From NCBI RefSeq assembly GCF_001270495.1, contig NZ_LGUR01000151.1, positions 1 to 64,000 of the forward strand: 64,000 bases of DNA, in the 5' to 3' direction. Shown piece by piece: positions 62,564 through 64,000 of the stretch. The notes below the pieces were generated by a model. It saw only the letters and a list, made by a program, of their open reading frames with translations, was not told where the DNA came from and did no database searches. The stretch's first letter is position 1. Every line of letters begins with the position of its first letter. This DNA is from Streptomyces viridochromogenes. GTDB taxonomy: Bacteria > Actinomycetota > Actinomycetes > Streptomycetales > Streptomycetaceae. A program made the position numbers and the translations under genes.

Positions 62564-64000
62564 ATGGCAGAGCCGCGGCCCGTCCTGGAGATGACGGGCA
62601 TAGTCAAAGAATTTCCGGGGGTACGGGCTCTGTCGGGCGTCGACTTCCGGCTCTTCCCCGGCGAGATCCACGCCCTCATGGGCGAGAACGGAGCCGGGAA
62701 GTCCACCCTCATCAAGGTGCTGACCGGGGTGCACCCCCTGGACGGCGGCACCATCACCCTCGACGGCAAGGCCGTGCGGATCGGCAGCCCGCTGGAGGCG
62801 CAGCACGCCGGCATCAGCACGGTCTACCAGGAGGTCAACCTCTGCCCCAACCTCTCGGTGGCGGAGAACATCTTCATCGGCCGTGAACCCACCCGCGCGG
62901 GCCGCATCCAGTGGAAGCGGATCCGCAAGGAAGCCGCGGAGATGGTCGACCGCCTCGGCCTCGACATCGACGTGACGGCGCCGCTGTCCTCGTACCCGCT
63001 GGCCGTGCAGCAACTGGTCGCGATCGTACGGTCGGTGGGCCACGGCGACAGCGACGGCGAGGGCTCCGGCACCAAGGTGCTCGTCCTGGACGAGCCCACC
63101 TCCAGCCTCGACCGCGACGAGGTCCTCGAACTCTTCCGCCTGATGCGGCGGCTGCGGGACGAGGGCGTCGCGATCCTCTTCGTGTCGCACTTCCTCGACC
63201 AGATCTACGAGATCTGCGACCGCATGACCGTGCTGCGCAACGGGACCCTGGTCGGCGAGCACATGGTGGCCGACCTCGACCAGGTCGGGCTGATCGAGCT
63301 GATGATCGGCAAGGCCCTGGACCAGCTGGAGGGGCTGCACGAGCACCAGCTGCGCTCCGACGTCGGCGAGACGCTCGTCAAGGCCGAGGGCCTCGGCCGC
63401 ACCGGCGGTATCGCCCCCTTCGACCTGGAGATCAAGAAGGGCGAGGTGCTCGGCCTCGCCGGACTGCTCGGCTCGGGCCGCACCGAACTGGCCCGGCTGC
63501 TGTTCGGCGCCGACCAGCCCGACAGCGGCAAGGTGACCATCGCCGGCAAGCAGGTCTCGATGAGCGCCCCCAACGACGCCATCGGCGCCGGTGTCGCGTT
63601 CTGCTCGGAGAACCGCAAGACCGAGGGCCTCGTCCCCGACCTCACGGTGCGCGAGAACATCATCCTCGCTCTTCAGGCGTCCCGCGGCTGGACCCGGCCC
63701 ATCCCGGCCGCCCAGCGCGACGAACTCGTCGCCAAGTACATCAAGGCCCTCGACATCCGCCCCGCCAACCCCGAGGCCCGCGTGGGCCAGCTGAGCGGCG
63801 GCAACCAGCAGAAGGTGCTGCTCGCCCGCTGGCTGATCACCCAGCCGAAGCTGCTGATCCTCGACGAGCCCACCCGCGGCATCGACGTCGGCGCCAAGGC
63901 CGAGATCCAGAAGCTCGTGGTCTCCCTCTCCGAGGACGGCATGTCCGTGCTGTACATCGCGGCCGAACTGGAGGAGGTGCTCCGGCTCAGCCACACCATC
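62564..64000 (+). CDS. Sugar ABC ATPase, YtfR type (3' end outside window)
   Basis: 479 residues visible, and the frame continues past the window edge. The first domain has Walker [23 protein letters not shown] and VLVLDEPTSSL, with an insertion HGDSDGEGSG before Walker B. The second has [23 protein letters not shown] and [14 protein letters not shown]. It energises uptake of the sugar bound by the YtfQ-like protein; YtfT/YjfF-type permeases are expected beyond 64000. The ATG at 62564 follows GAGGAG. Confidence 0.93.
   Translation, partial: MAEPRPVLEMTGIVKEFPGVRALSGVDFRLFPGEIHALMGENGAGKSTLIKVLTGVHPLDGGTITLDGKAVRIGSPLEAQHAGISTVYQEVNLCPNLSVAENIFIGREPTRAGRIQWKRIRKEAAEMVDRLGLDIDVTAPLSSYPLAVQQLVAIVRSVGHGDSDGEGSGTKVLVLDEPTSSLDRDEVLELFRLMRRLRDEGVAILFVSHFLDQIYEICDRMTVLRNGTLVGEHMVADLDQVGLIELMIGKALDQLEGLHEHQLRSDVGETLVKAEGLGRTGGIAPFDLEIKKGEVLGLAGLLGSGRTELARLLFGADQPDSGKVTIAGKQVSMSAPNDAIGAGVAFCSENRKTEGLVPDLTVRENIILALQASRGWTRPIPAAQRDELVAKYIKALDIRPANPEARVGQLSGGNQQKVLLARWLITQPKLLILDEPTRGIDVGAKAEIQKLVVSLSEDGMSVLYIAAELEEVLRLSHTI

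Noticed and set aside
1..64000. tRNA, rRNA, CRISPR arrays, prophage
   Set aside because: No cloverleaf-like, rRNA-like, regular repeat-spacer or phage structural gene sequences were seen.

Overview
The window looks like part of a Streptomyces chromosome or that of a close relative. GC content is very high, third codon positions are almost always G or C, and GTG starts with 4-bp ATGA/GTGA overlaps are common. Typical Streptomyces families are present (DUF397/XRE/RsbW-like ATPase trio, SARP-NB-ARC regulator, MAB_1171c membrane protein), and a few regulators carry rare TTA codons. No rRNA, tRNA or CRISPR array was seen.

Layout. (1) 1-8.3 kb, minus strand: a surface-glycan or lipid cluster with a partial condensation-domain-like protein, a large AftD-like arabinofuranosyltransferase, a methyltransferase, a GT4 glycosyltransferase and a DUF3068 envelope protein. 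(2) 8.4-21.2 kb: a small membrane protein, a PucR-type regulator with three TTA codons, a secreted metalloprotease, a membrane protein, and a three-gene signalling operon (WD40 kinase, immunity-like protein, FHA kinase). The operon is divergent from an AfsR-like SARP-NB-ARC-TPR regulator. (3) 21.2-27.5 kb: a pseudogene, an IclR regulator with an SMP-30 lactonase, an FAD oxidoreductase, a TnpB remnant, a 7-TM MAB_1171c-like protein and an ImmA/IrrE-like metallopeptidase. (4) 27.7-33.5 kb: an arabino-oligosaccharide ABC importer, a GH43 arabinanase and a GH51 arabinofuranosidase. (5) 33.6-37 kb: a TauE/SafE exporter with a structured leader, one broken and one intact intradiol dioxygenase gene, and a DUF4360 protein. 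(6) 37-46.8 kb: a Trypco2 plus trypsin-NACHT-LRR (bacterial NLR) pair, the DUF397/XRE/ATPase trio, and a second WD40 kinase with a DUF7019-like partner. (7) 47-49.4 kb: secreted arabinanase and exo-arabinofuranosidase. (8) 49.5-64 kb: an aminotransferase with a Pro/Ala tail, then a minus-strand set (mutarotase, MmsAB/ChvE-type importer, U32-like protein, Zn alcohol dehydrogenase, enolase-superfamily sugar-acid dehydratase), then a LacI regulator with a lac-like operator and a YtfQR-type importer running off the end.

How the parts work together. A palindromic motif of the type TTCGA-W-AT-W-TCGRA lies upstream of the IclR gene, the oligosaccharide importer, the arabinanase pair, the dehydratase, the U32-like/ChvE operon and the YtfQ-like importer. 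In three places it occurs as two copies 19 bp apart. I infer one regulon, probably governed by the IclR protein at 21.8 kb. It would link extracellular arabinan breakdown, uptake of oligosaccharides and monosaccharides, and oxidative sugar catabolism (dehydrogenase, lactonase, dehydratase). The strongest candidate immunity or signalling systems are the Trypco2/trypsin-NACHT pair and the kinase operon facing the AfsR-like regulator.
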